This document shows positions 1 through 8,961 of a stretch of 51,349 bases of DNA, in pieces. Origin of the DNA: Lamprocystis purpurea DSM 4197 (GTDB taxonomy: Bacteria; Pseudomonadota; Gammaproteobacteria; Chromatiales; Chromatiaceae). Positions within the stretch are counted from its first letter, which is position 1, and every line of letters begins with the position of its first letter. The notes below the pieces were generated by a model. The model was not told the DNA's origin. It ran no database searches and saw nothing but the letters and a program-made list of their open reading frames with translations. The translations under genes were made by a program, and so were the position numbers. The DNA lies in contig NZ_KB902523.1 of the NCBI RefSeq assembly GCF_000379525.1, positions 1 through 51,349 on the forward strand, in the 5' to 3' direction.

Positions 1-999
1 ATGCACGGTCGTGAGCAGGTGGGCGTCGGGAACACTCGCCACCGTGGTCTCGACGTTCACGATCACATGCGCAGTCCCCGGGTCGCAGGTCTCCGTGAAG
101 TGAACTTTGTAGCCAACCCAGTCCACGCTGCGCTTGGTGCTGTAGCGCGCCTGCGGGTCGTAAGGCGACTCGACCCGCTCGGCTAGAGCGGATAATTCGT
201 GCCCCGGGCGCCACGCGAGCGCGCCGTCGCGCAGGCAGTATTGCTGCTCCCACACCTGCCGCAGTGTCTGTATCGCCGGGAGGTTGTTGAGCCAGGCCTG
301 CGCGGGCGCCGCGTCGATGGCGTCCAACAGCACGTGCCCATCGCTCCCGATCTCGGCCGCCAGACCGTCGCGCGCCTCCTTGCCCGGGGGCAAGCGGTAG
401 TTTTCGATGCGGTGGCCATAACGCTCGTACCAGGCGGACGGGGCGATCGTGCACAGCCAGTCGGGTACTACGCTTGCTACGGCATTCAACGCGGCACGCA
501 GCGTTTCGCCGACCCGTTCCAGTCGGTTGAGGGTGCGTACCGCGGCCAGGATATGGGTCGAATCGGTGCGTTGACGACCGCGCGCCTTGAGCAACCCCAT
601 CTCCTGCAACTGCACCAGCAAGGTGTCGAGCAGACGCTGTTCGGCCTGTCCGGTCGTCAGGCGCGCACGAAATTCGCTCAACACGGTATGGTCAAATCCC
701 GGATCGGTCAGCTCGAGCCCGAGCAGGTATTTCCAATCCAGCCGTCCCCGCACCGCGTCTGCTGCTGCGCGATCGGACAGGTTCTCAACGAACTGGAGCA
801 CGGTTACCCAGGCCAGGCGTCCCGGCGCCTCGGCCGGTTGCCCGCGTCGCGGGAACAGATCGGCAAACCGATCGTCGGTGTAAAGTGGACCCACGGCATC
901 GGCGATCGTCAAGCAGAACACGCCACGCGGAAAAGCCGCGCAGGCAACCCTGCGGGTTTCTTCGGGAATCTCGAACGCTGGGGCGGATTGGAGTGACAT
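1..999 (-). CDS. IS1182-like transposase, truncated by the window edge
   Basis: An open frame runs from an ATG at 999 down to base 1 with no stop, giving at least 333 residues; the C-terminal part lies outside the window. AGGAGG sits just upstream of the ATG, which supports the start. The protein has the N-terminal layout I recognise from IS1182/IS4-type DDE transposases: a stretch containing PRRGQPAEAPGRLAWVTVLQ, then DAVRGRLDWKYLLGLELTD, LSEFRARL, and GRQRTDSTHILAA with the first catalytic Asp region. It would catalyse cut-and-paste transposition of its own element. No terminal inverted repeat could be assigned by eye. The family name is from memory of sequence style, not a database search. 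Confidence 0.85.
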   Translation of the reverse strand, partial: MSLQSAPAFEIPEETRRVACAAFPRGVFCLTIADAVGPLYTDDRFADLFPRRGQPAEAPGRLAWVTVLQFVENLSDRAAADAVRGRLDWKYLLGLELTDPGFDHTVLSEFRARLTTGQAEQRLLDTLLVQLQEMGLLKARGRQRTDSTHILAAVRTLNRLERVGETLRAALNAVASVVPDWLCTIAPSAWYERYGHRIENYRLPPGKEARDGLAAEIGSDGHVLLDAIDAAPAQAWLNNLPAIQTLRQVWEQQYCLRDGALAWRPGHELSALAERVESPYDPQARYSTKRSVDWVGYKVHFTETCDPGTAHVIVNVETTVASVPDAHLLTTVH

Positions 1000-1269
1000 C
1001 GGAGCCTCCTGGGGCAACGGGCAGTCAATCCTTTTGACACCGCGGAGCGTTAACAGGTTGCCGCCGAGTATGCGACTCGCAGGAGCCAGGAGAATTCGCC
1101 ACCAGTGTCCGTTCCTCACCGCATCCTGCTCTTGGGCCGCTACGAGTTTGACTTATCCTTGGCCCATCACTAGCCTCAGGAGCTATCGACTCGGAAATCG
1201 ACACCAAGATCCTAGGGGTCACCCGCCTTTCGCACTTCCCGTCGGGTACTCACACACTACGGAGCAGCC
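1000..1269. other. Intergenic region between transposase and argE, with a repeat fragment
   Basis: No convincing gene is seen here. Bases 1100-1118 match, in inverse orientation, the 19 bases at 34536-34554 exactly, so a fragment of a dispersed repeat lies between the insertion sequence and argE. The right end of the IS should lie in this interval, but its terminal repeat cannot be fixed without the other end. A promoter for argE is expected here; no strong -35/-10 pair stood out. Confidence 0.5.
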
Positions 1270-2424
1270 ATGTCCAGCCAGGCCCCCGCCCTACTCCCGA
1301 TGCTGCAAGGCTTGATCGGCACCCTGTCGGTCAGCAGTCTCGCGCCGGCCTTCGACCACAGTAACCGACCGCTGATCGATCTGTTGGCCGGCTGGCTCGA
1401 TGCGGCCGGGTTCCGGGTCGAGATCCTGCCGATCCCCGGCCATCCGGGCAAGACCAATCTGCTCGCGACCCTGGGCGCCGGACCCGGCGGGCTGGTCCTG
1501 GCCGGACACACGGATACGGTTCCCTATGACGAGCCCTATTGGTCGTACGACCCACTGGCGCTGACCGAGGCGGACGGCCGCTACTATGGCCTCGGCACCG
1601 CGGACATGAAATCCTTTCTGGCACTGGCGATCGAGGCGGCGCGCGGGCTGACGGCGCGGGATCTGACCCGACCCCTGATGATCCTCGCCACCGCGGATGA
1701 AGAGTCGTCGATGACCGGCGCGCGCGCCCTGGTCGATACGGGCCGCCCGCTGGGACGCTATGCGGTGATCGGTGAGCCCACGGGTTTACGGCCGGTGCGC
1801 ACACACAAAGGGGTGATGGGCGAGGCGGTGCGGCTGATCGGGCGCAGCGGCCACGCCAGTGACCCGCGCCTGGGCAACAATGCGATGGAGGGGATGCATG
1901 AGGCCCTGACCGCCATCCTCGCCTGGCGCGATGAGCTGCAGCGCACCCATCATCACCCGGCGTTCGCGGTCCCCTATCCGACCATCAATCCGGGTTATAT
2001 CCACGGCGGCGACAACCCCAATCGCATCTGCGGCGAGTGCGAACTGCACCTGGACCTGCGGGTCCTACCGGGGCTCGACCCCACGGATCTGCGCGACGAA
2101 CTCACCCGCCGGGTGTCGGCCGTGGCCGAACGGCGCGGGCTTGCCTGGGTGGTGGAGCCGCTGTTCCCGCCCATCCCGCCGGTCGAGACACCGGCGGGCG
2201 CGGCCATCGTGCGGGCCGGCGAGGCGCTGACCGGGTACGCCGCCGAGGCGGTCGGGTTCGGCACCGAGGCACCGTTTTTCGACCAGTTGGGGATGCAGAC
2301 CCTGATCCTGGGTCCCGGCGATATCGCCCAGGCCCATCAACCGGACGAGTACCTGGAGATCGCGCGTATCCCGCCGACCATCGAACTGCTGCGCGGGTTC
2401 ATTCGACGGTTTTGTATGGAATGA
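1270..2424 (+). CDS. argE: Acetylornithine deacetylase (ArgE/M20 family)
   Basis: 384 residues, a normal length for ArgE. M20-family enzymes are cytoplasmic dinuclear-metal amidohydrolases; ArgE hydrolyses N2-acetyl-L-ornithine to ornithine and acetate in arginine synthesis. Metal-site motifs are visible in order: GHTDTVP (His80, Asp82), GTADMKSF (Asp112), ATADEESS (Glu144 catalytic, Glu145 metal), IGEPTG, and near the C-terminus GFGTEAPFF and AHQPDEY with the last metal His. The dimerisation lid lies roughly at residues 180-290. The gene stands alone: upstream is IS-derived DNA and downstream a convergent phosphatase gene. Close M20 relatives such as DapE or succinyl-diaminopimelate-like enzymes are the main alternative, but the EPTGLRPVRTHKG stretch and overall length fit ArgE best. 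Confidence 0.9.
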   Translation: MSSQAPALLPMLQGLIGTLSVSSLAPAFDHSNRPLIDLLAGWLDAAGFRVEILPIPGHPGKTNLLATLGAGPGGLVLAGHTDTVPYDEPYWSYDPLALTEADGRYYGLGTADMKSFLALAIEAARGLTARDLTRPLMILATADEESSMTGARALVDTGRPLGRYAVIGEPTGLRPVRTHKGVMGEAVRLIGRSGHASDPRLGNNAMEGMHEALTAILAWRDELQRTHHHPAFAVPYPTINPGYIHGGDNPNRICGECELHLDLRVLPGLDPTDLRDELTRRVSAVAERRGLAWVVEPLFPPIPPVETPAGAAIVRAGEALTGYAAEAVGFGTEAPFFDQLGMQTLILGPGDIAQAHQPDEYLEIARIPPTIELLRGFIRRFCME

Positions 2425-2464
2425 GGCCATCCTGGCCTGACACTGTCAGGGCTGGAAGCCCTGA

Positions 2465-3217
2465 CTACGCACGCCGCTCAAACTGAACGACGACGGCCGT
2501 GACGTTGTCGCGTCCACCGGCCTCGCAGGCACGCTGCACCAAGGTCTGGGCGATAGGCCCGAGGTCGGCACCGCTATGAGTCAAGCCAAGCAGCACGGCA
2601 ATTTCCGGATCACTCAGTTCCTTGTCCAGCCCGTCGCTGCACAGCAGGTAGCGGTCGCCGTCACGCAGGGGTTCGATGCGGGTGTCGATCTCAACCTGAA
2701 CGTCCGCGCCGATGGCGCGGGCCAGGACATTGGAATAGGGATGGCCTTCGGCCTGTTCCGGGGTCAGCAGCCCCTGGTCGACCAGGGCCTGGACCTGGGT
2801 GTGGTCACGGGTGAGCCGGGCGATGACGCCGTCACGCAACCGGTAGACGCGGCTGTCCCCCACCCACAGGATGCCGCAGTGATCGCCGACCGCGATCAGG
2901 GTGACGATGGTGCTGCCGATGACGTCGCTGCCGGCGGCGGCGGACTCATCGAACAGCGCCCGGTTGACGGCCGTCAGGGCCGCGCGCACAGCGTCTCCTG
3001 CCGCCCCGAGCAGGCGTGGGTGCGGCAGGGCCGCGAGCGCCTCGACCAGCAGCCGACTCGCCCGATCGCCGTCGCGGTGCCCGCCCATCCCGTCGGCGAC
3101 CGCCCAGAGCCCCAGGTCGGGGCGGTCCAGGAAGGCGTCCTGATTGACGGAGCGGCGCATCCCCTGATCGGTCGCACCACCCGAGATCCAGCGGAAGCCG
3201 GGGCAGGGATCGTCCAC
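2465..3217 (-). CDS. pppA: PP2C-type Ser/Thr phosphatase of the T6SS (PppA/Stp1)
   Basis: PPM/PP2C phosphatase of about 250 residues. In HSI-1-type systems PppA removes the phosphate that PpkA puts on the FHA scaffold and so turns secretion off. PPM motifs are visible: VNQDAF, VADGMGGH, WVGDSRVYRL, LCSDGLDKELSD and GGRDNVTAV, containing the Asp metal ligands. An ATG at 3310 would give a longer frame whose first 31 residues overlap tagF and are Arg/Gly-rich. I prefer the GTG at 3217, one base after the tagF stop, with GGAGG shortly upstream. It is the last gene of the minus-strand T6SS operon, directly after tagF, as in Pseudomonas aeruginosa HSI-1. Confidence 0.9.
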   Translation of the reverse strand: MDDPCPGFRWISGGATDQGMRRSVNQDAFLDRPDLGLWAVADGMGGHRDGDRASRLLVEALAALPHPRLLGAAGDAVRAALTAVNRALFDESAAAGSDVIGSTIVTLIAVGDHCGILWVGDSRVYRLRDGVIARLTRDHTQVQALVDQGLLTPEQAEGHPYSNVLARAIGADVQVEIDTRIEPLRDGDRYLLCSDGLDKELSDPEIAVLLGLTHSGADLGPIAQTLVQRACEAGGRDNVTAVVVQFERRA

Positions 3218-3218
3218 G

Positions 3219-3965
3219 TCACGCCTCCGGGCCCGCGGTGCGCGGCGCCTCCCCGAGCAGCCGCCAATCGCCCCCGGACCAATCGCCATTGAGAAGCGCG
3301 GCAAAGCCATCGGGCGGCGGCAACCCCTGACAGGCCAGCAGCGAGGGTGCGACCAGGTCGGACCCCTGGCTCCACCACAGGCTGTAGGCGAGGAACACCT
3401 GATTCATGGCCTGGTCCAGCAGGGTCAGGCAGGCCCCGTCGACCGGTCCGTCGGCCGTGCTCAGGTGCCAGGCATTGGGTCGTCCACGACCTGGCTCGGG
3501 AGGGCCGATCCTGCCATCCGCGCCGATGGGGTCACCCAGCGCCAGGACCTTGGCGTCGAAGTCATCCAACGAGAAGGGGTCATCGAGGACGGACAGGGCC
3601 AGCGCCTCCGCCCGCTCGAACCAGCCGGTGACCTGCAACAGCCGGCAGGGGTTGGTCCCGGTCGGCAGCGAACCAGCGAGGGTGAGTGGGAAGTAACGCC
3701 CCACCCGATCCACGCTCGGCATCAGGACCCCGGCCCAGGCCCCCTGCCCCGCCACGCCGGGACTAAGGACAAAGCGCCACAGTGGACTGGTGAGATAGTG
3801 CTCCAGCCACGCCTCGCCGAGACGGGTACGGCTGGCCGCCAGCGAGGCTTGCAGCCATTGGTCCCAGGGCTCGATCAGCGCGGTGGACAAGCGCCGGCCG
3901 ACGAAGTCACCCAGGTGCGGGAGCTTGCCGTAGAACCCGGTCCCGACCGGGTTTCCCGTGCTCAT
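3219..3965 (-). CDS. tagF: Type VI secretion-associated protein TagF (DUF2094)
   Basis: 248 residues. The start (TGFYGKLPHLGDFVGRRL) is the hallmark of TagF, together with the central WRFVLSPG and GVLMPSVDRVGRYFPLT stretches. TagF is a cytoplasmic post-translational repressor of T6SS firing known from P. aeruginosa and Agrobacterium; in some species it is fused to PppA, and here the two are adjacent and separate. Its ATG at 3965 overlaps the tssM stop by four bases, so translation is probably coupled. No odd features were noticed. Confidence 0.93.
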   Translation of the reverse strand: MSTGNPVGTGFYGKLPHLGDFVGRRLSTALIEPWDQWLQASLAASRTRLGEAWLEHYLTSPLWRFVLSPGVAGQGAWAGVLMPSVDRVGRYFPLTLAGSLPTGTNPCRLLQVTGWFERAEALALSVLDDPFSLDDFDAKVLALGDPIGADGRIGPPEPGRGRPNAWHLSTADGPVDGACLTLLDQAMNQVFLAYSLWWSQGSDLVAPSLLACQGLPPPDGFAALLNGDWSGGDWRLLGEAPRTAGPEA

Positions 3966-6900
3966 AGCCGCTCCGGGCAGACGAAGCCGCGCAATTCGTC
4001 GAGTTGGAAGGGATTGCGCACACTCATCGCACGTAACTCGAAGGCTGCCGACAGCCCGCCCAGGGCAAAGGTCAGGCGGAACAGTTCCGGCTGTCCGGTG
4101 GGCTGCAGCCGGGCCCGGTCGAGCACCCGAAACCAGGCCCAGGGACCCTCTTCGGTCTGACCCGGCGTCTTTCCGTCGACCCCGGTGAACACCAACCGCA
4201 CCTGGCCGAGCCCTTCAGGAGCAGGCCACTTGAGCACCTGCGCCTTGATTGGCCCATGGCGGTAATCAAGGAGTTGACCGCCCAGATCGAGCGTGACCTG
4301 GGTCGCCCGCGGGTCGAGACTGGTCGGGGTCAGTGCAAACTCCACCCCAGGGACCTTGGCCCCCGCCGCGAAGAAAGCGTCGCGGATGGTCGCGGCCCGC
4401 TGGAACGCGGTCAGGACCGACGCGGGGATACCCAAGTCGGCGTTCACCCAGCGCCACTGGCGGCGCGAGGTGTCCGCCAGAGGGGCCAGGTTGGTCTTGA
4501 AGAAGGTCTCCAGCAGTCTGCCGGGGCCGAACAGTTGCCCGAAGTCGGCCAGAGTGGTGTCCCTGGCGCTGCCCTTATCGAACGGATAGCGGCCTTGGAT
4601 CGCCTCGCGACAGAATGGCAGGATCTCGGATGTCCAAAGATTGTTCAGGTGTGACCGCGCGCCCCCGGCCACCAGACCGGCGCTATCCTCCGCCAGCGCA
4701 CCGAGCAATGCGGCGAGGACCGGCGGTTGGGCGGCGGCCGCCTGTTTGGCCGCCTGGATCTCGGACCCGGTGCCGACCGCCAGGGTGCCGCGCCCGGTGG
4801 TGGCGGCAGCAGCCACCGAACGCAGGTGCGCCCCGAGTTGACCGACACTCTCCAGGGACTTATCCAGCGGTGCGGGCCGATCGCCCTTACCCTGGACCAG
4901 ATCGTGCAGCCAGGCGAAACGGCGCGTCACATAGGCTTCCGGCGCCTCGCCCGGCTGCTCTTCAGTGGTGGGGGTATCGAAATAGCGGCCGACCTGGTTG
5001 CGCAGGTTAGTGACCATGCTCGTGGCGCCGGCGGCCCTGGCCGCGATCTTGGCCGCCTTGTCGCCGGCCGCCTCCGATTCCGTCGGACGATCGAGTTCAG
5101 TCTCGCGGGCGGCCGCGACCAGCAGCCGACGCAACGGCGAGTCGTCCGGGGAGGCGAGCGCATCGGCCACCTCGGCCGCGTGCGGCAAATCCCGCGCCGG
5201 GACCACTGCGAGGTCTTCGAGCAGGCTGTTCCACTGCGCCACATAGTCGCGTAAGTAGGCCGTGCGGACGGCTTCGATCAGCGCCTTGGCCTCGGGGCTG
5301 CCGGGGGTGAGCCGCGCGGTCGGGCCCAGGACCCAGCTCTCCTCGGCCTCATCCGCGATCAGGCGGGCGGTCACCGCGTCGAACCCCTGATGGTAGCCCG
5401 CGTAGGTGTAGAGCGCGGGAATGCCCTGGTTGATCGGCTTGCCGCTGCGCCGCTGGAACACCAGCTTGGCCAGATCGCCGCCGGCGGTGGCGATGGTGAA
5501 GTCGGGCAGCCCCGCGCCCGGACCCGCTTGCTTCAACTGCGCATAGACCCGGGTGGCCGGCGGGGCACTGCTCAGGATCTCGCGCGCCTGCCCGATCAGA
5601 TCCGCATCCAGCGCCAAGGGTAACGGACTCGGCCGGGTCTCCAGCAAGGCGGCCAGATGGCCGGCCAGGGCCTCGCGCTGCTCGGTCGTGGTCTCCCGCG
5701 GCAGACTGCGCGCCCAGTCACGCTCGATCCGGATTTGCAACTGGTCGGGGTCGTAGTGCTCCGCATCGCCCAGCATCAAATAGGAACGCAAGGCCTCGTA
5801 GAGAGTCGCCGGGTCGGCCGCGCCCTGGCGGATTTGCTCCTCCAGCCGCAGGATCACCGCGGGCAGCAAGACGCGCATCAGAACCCGTCGATAGGTCCGC
5901 TGCGCCTGGGAACCCAGCTTGCCCCCCTGATAGAGGCCGAATCCCATGGTCAGCGGTGTGCCGGCGTCGCGCTCGGCATAACCGCCGGAAATGCGGCGGG
6001 CGGCGTCGAGCAGCGGCAGGACGGCGAGCACATCGCGCCCGCCGGGCTCCAGCGCATCGATCTGCGTCTGGATCGCGGCGACTTGGGTGGCGACCTCGGC
6101 GATATAGGCGCGGTTGCGCGCGTAGCTCAGACTCCAGAGCGCGCCGGCCGTCACGGCGAGCAGCACGGCCCCCGCATAAGCGCCCCAGCGCAGCCAGCGC
6201 CGCCGCTGTTCCTGGCGCGGGTCGAGCCCGGCGAGCGGGGCCTCCGGAAACACCACATCGGTGAGCAGACGGTTGACGAAAAACGTCTTGGCAGTGCCGC
6301 TGAAGGGCGCCGGCCCCTGCCGCCCGAGGCCGAAGTTGGCGGCAATGGCCGCGAGCACCCGGTCGATCGGGGTGCCGGTCTGGGTGCCGCTGGTGAAATA
6401 GACCCCGCGGACCAGGGGCCGCACCTCATAGCGGGTGGACTCCAGCGCGTCGGTGAGAAACTGTTCGATCGTCTCGCCCAGCGCGGCGAACTGGCGCGGG
6501 AAGTTGAACACCAGACCGCGCCGCCGGGGGTCGCGCTCCTCCTGCATCCGCCCGAGCAGATGCTGATCGAGCCGCTGTGACAGCACCTGGTGCTCGGCGT
6601 GGAAACCGCTCAGTGTGCCCGGGGCCGTGGGGGCGGGGTCGAAGGGGAAGGTCATGCCCCACACTTGTTCGCGCCCCTCTTTGCCGAGATCCGCGAAATA
6701 CTCCATAAAGCCGGCCACCAAATCGGCCTTCATGAACAGGACATAGAGCGGGACGCGAATGCGGAAGGCGGTGTAAATCTCCTGCACGCGCTGGCGGATC
6801 GCCTGGGCATGGGCGGCCCGCTCGGTCGGGGAGAGTTGCAGCAGATCGGATAAGCTGACCGCCACCAGCACCCCGTTGATGGGGCGCCGCGGGCGATGGC

Positions 6901-7540
6901 GCTTGAGCAGCGCCAGAAAGCCGGTCCAGGCGGCGTTGTCGACCTGGGCATAACTGTCCTGCGTGGTGTAGCGCCCCGCCGTGTCCAACAGCACGGCCTG
7001 ATCCGAGAACCACCAATCGCAGTTGCGGGTGCCGCCCACACCGCGGACCGGGTCCTGCCCCAGCCGCTCGGCGAGCGGGAAGCGCAGCCCCGAATTGATC
7101 AGGGCGGTGGTCTTGCCGCAGCCGGGCGGGCCGATGATCAGATACCAGGGCAGTTGATAGACCCAGTGCCCGCCAAGCCCTTTGCGGCCCGCGGAGCCCT
7201 TGAGCAGCGACAGCGCCTCATCGAAGCGCTGCTTCAGCGTCGCCAGCTCCTCCGCGGAGGCCGCCTGCGTCGGGTCGGGCGCGGCGGCGGGACCGGCCGC
7301 GAGTTGCTCCATCAGGCGGCGGTTGCGCATCCTGGCCGCGACCGCCGCGCCGATCTGCCACAGCGCCCACAGGGCGAACAGACTGCCGATGACCCACCAG
7401 CGTGCCGCCTCCGGTTCGAGCGGTACGCGCCCGGCGAAGCCGAACAGGGGGCCGATGAACCACACCAGGGCCGCCAGCGCGGCGGTGCCCAACAGGGCCA
7501 GGAACCACCGTGCCGTGAGAAATCCAAACACTGCCTTCAT
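3962..7540 (-). CDS. tssM: T6SS membrane-complex protein TssM (IcmF)
   Basis: 1192 residues, full length for TssM. It spans the inner membrane and, with TssL and TssJ, forms the trans-envelope complex that anchors the contractile tail. Two hydrophobic segments lie near residues 10-35 and 47-68, then a cytoplasmic NTPase-like domain with a complete Walker A, GPPGCGKT, at 137-144. A third membrane segment lies near residues 450-475, followed by the long periplasmic part with the IcmF-related and C-terminal TssJ-binding regions. Not all TssM proteins keep an intact Walker A, so its presence is worth recording. The start overlaps the tssL stop by four bases (ATGA-type coupling). No frameshift was seen along the frame. 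Confidence 0.95.
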   Translation of the reverse strand: MKAVFGFLTARWFLALLGTAALAALVWFIGPLFGFAGRVPLEPEAARWWVIGSLFALWALWQIGAAVAARMRNRRLMEQLAAGPAAAPDPTQAASAEELATLKQRFDEALSLLKGSAGRKGLGGHWVYQLPWYLIIGPPGCGKTTALINSGLRFPLAERLGQDPVRGVGGTRNCDWWFSDQAVLLDTAGRYTTQDSYAQVDNAAWTGFLALLKRHRPRRPINGVLVAVSLSDLLQLSPTERAAHAQAIRQRVQEIYTAFRIRVPLYVLFMKADLVAGFMEYFADLGKEGREQVWGMTFPFDPAPTAPGTLSGFHAEHQVLSQRLDQHLLGRMQEERDPRRRGLVFNFPRQFAALGETIEQFLTDALESTRYEVRPLVRGVYFTSGTQTGTPIDRVLAAIAANFGLGRQGPAPFSGTAKTFFVNRLLTDVVFPEAPLAGLDPRQEQRRRWLRWGAYAGAVLLAVTAGALWSLSYARNRAYIAEVATQVAAIQTQIDALEPGGRDVLAVLPLLDAARRISGGYAERDAGTPLTMGFGLYQGGKLGSQAQRTYRRVLMRVLLPAVILRLEEQIRQGAADPATLYEALRSYLMLGDAEHYDPDQLQIRIERDWARSLPRETTTEQREALAGHLAALLETRPSPLPLALDADLIGQAREILSSAPPATRVYAQLKQAGPGAGLPDFTIATAGGDLAKLVFQRRSGKPINQGIPALYTYAGYHQGFDAVTARLIADEAEESWVLGPTARLTPGSPEAKALIEAVRTAYLRDYVAQWNSLLEDLAVVPARDLPHAAEVADALASPDDSPLRRLLVAAARETELDRPTESEAAGDKAAKIAARAAGATSMVTNLRNQVGRYFDTPTTEEQPGEAPEAYVTRRFAWLHDLVQGKGDRPAPLDKSLESVGQLGAHLRSVAAAATTGRGTLAVGTGSEIQAAKQAAAAQPPVLAALLGALAEDSAGLVAGGARSHLNNLWTSEILPFCREAIQGRYPFDKGSARDTTLADFGQLFGPGRLLETFFKTNLAPLADTSRRQWRWVNADLGIPASVLTAFQRAATIRDAFFAAGAKVPGVEFALTPTSLDPRATQVTLDLGGQLLDYRHGPIKAQVLKWPAPEGLGQVRLVFTGVDGKTPGQTEEGPWAWFRVLDRARLQPTGQPELFRLTFALGGLSAAFELRAMSVRNPFQLDELRGFVCPERL

Positions 7541-8958
7541 GGTGCGAGTCCCTCGGCGCGGGGTCCGGACGGCGCCCCCGCGGCGGGCGATCTGGCCGCG
7601 CTCGGCCGCTGCAGCGTGATCTCGACGCGGCGGTTGCGCGCATCGCGGGGGTTTTCCGGTACCACCGGCTCGGCGTCGGCGCGGCCCTCGCCGGTGAAGC
7701 GTCCCGGGTCTTTGGTGAGCTGCCCGAGCCGTTTGGTCACCTCGTCCGCGCGCGCTTGCGACAGATGCCAGTTGGACGGATAGCGCAGCGACTTGATGGG
7801 GGCGCTGTCGCTGTGGCCGGTCACCAGCACCGGACCGGGCAGTTGCGCCAGGGCCGCGGCGATGCGCTCGATCAACGGTACGACCGTCGGGGTGAGGGTG
7901 GCCTGCGCCGAGGCAAAGAGCCCGTCACCGCGGATCGTCAGGGTCTGGCCTTGCGGTCCCTCGACGACGGCGATTCGCTCTGCGCCGATATCGTCGGCGA
8001 GCAGGGTACGCAGGGTGGTCCGGGGGACCTCGGGCGTTGGCGCGACCGGCGGCGGCAGGGCGCGGCGCGGCCGGTCCGCCGGATCGGGAATCCCCCGATC
8101 GAGGGTCGCCAACGACAAATAGACCGGGTCCGAGTCGCGACTGAGCGCGAACGTGAAGGCGGTGAAGAGTCCGAGCAGCAAGAGGCCGGCGACGGCGGAG
8201 AGCACCCACAGCGGAACCTGCTGGATCAGCGGGTCGCGCTGGGGCGTCACCCCCCGCCAGTGCGGAGAGAGTTCCCGCTCCGGTTCGCCGCGCTGGGCGC
8301 GGATGGTCTGGTACAGGTTGGTGCGGACCCGTTCGAGTTGATCGCGGCCCCCGTCACGCACCCGGTAGCGGCCTTCGAAGCCCTGGGCCAGACACAGATA
8401 CATCAGTTCCAGAAGATGCAGGTTACCTGCCGGGTAGGTCAGCAGGCGGTCGAGCGCATCGAAGAACTTCTCGCCGCCCCAGGTCTCATTGTGGAAGCTG
8501 ACCAGGAGCCCCTGCTTGCTCCAGATGCTCTGACTGCCCCACGGCGTGTCCAGCACCGCTTCGTCCAGCAGGGCGCACACGACATAACGGGCCGGCAGCA
8601 CCGCTGTGTCCGCCAGGCCGCGGGCCCGGGCGCAGTTCTCGAAGTCCCGCACCTGACCCACCAGACGCTCGCGCAGCCCCGCCGGGTCACGGTGCGTTGC
8701 GCTGCCCCGCAGCTCGCTGGCGACGCTGAGCAGGTCACCGGCACAGGCGACCAGCGGATTGTCGGTGGCGATCGGCAGCGGCCGCGAACCCGCCCCAGGA
8801 TCAGCCGCACCCGCCGGGCGCGGCGGCGCCGGACTGAACGCCGGGGGCGCCATGGGCGGCAGCGGTGCGCCGGCGGCCGACCGCCGGCCGCCCGGGGTCG
8901 GCCGGATGACGGTCGGACCCGCGTCATTGGGATCGAAGAAAGGATCGTCGACGGTCAC
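7537..8958 (-). CDS. tssL: T6SS protein TssL (DotU) fused to an OmpA-like peptidoglycan-binding domain
   Basis: 473 residues. The Pro/Ala-rich first 70 residues are followed by the DotU cytoplasmic domain (about 70-240; PARYVVCALLDEAVLDTPWG and WGGEKFF are diagnostic). One transmembrane helix follows (VPLWVLSAVAGLLLLGLF, roughly 250-270), then a periplasmic OmpA/MotB-type domain with TGHSDSAPIKS, LSQARADEV and RNRRVEI, which should bind peptidoglycan. This is an 'extended' TssL that carries its own wall anchor; other systems use a separate TagL. It lies three bases after tssK and overlaps tssM, so it is a core member of the operon. Confidence 0.94.
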   Translation of the reverse strand: MTVDDPFFDPNDAGPTVIRPTPGGRRSAAGAPLPPMAPPAFSPAPPRPAGAADPGAGSRPLPIATDNPLVACAGDLLSVASELRGSATHRDPAGLRERLVGQVRDFENCARARGLADTAVLPARYVVCALLDEAVLDTPWGSQSIWSKQGLLVSFHNETWGGEKFFDALDRLLTYPAGNLHLLELMYLCLAQGFEGRYRVRDGGRDQLERVRTNLYQTIRAQRGEPERELSPHWRGVTPQRDPLIQQVPLWVLSAVAGLLLLGLFTAFTFALSRDSDPVYLSLATLDRGIPDPADRPRRALPPPVAPTPEVPRTTLRTLLADDIGAERIAVVEGPQGQTLTIRGDGLFASAQATLTPTVVPLIERIAAALAQLPGPVLVTGHSDSAPIKSLRYPSNWHLSQARADEVTKRLGQLTKDPGRFTGEGRADAEPVVPENPRDARNRRVEITLQRPSAARSPAAGAPSGPRAEGLAP

Positions 8959-8961
8959 AGG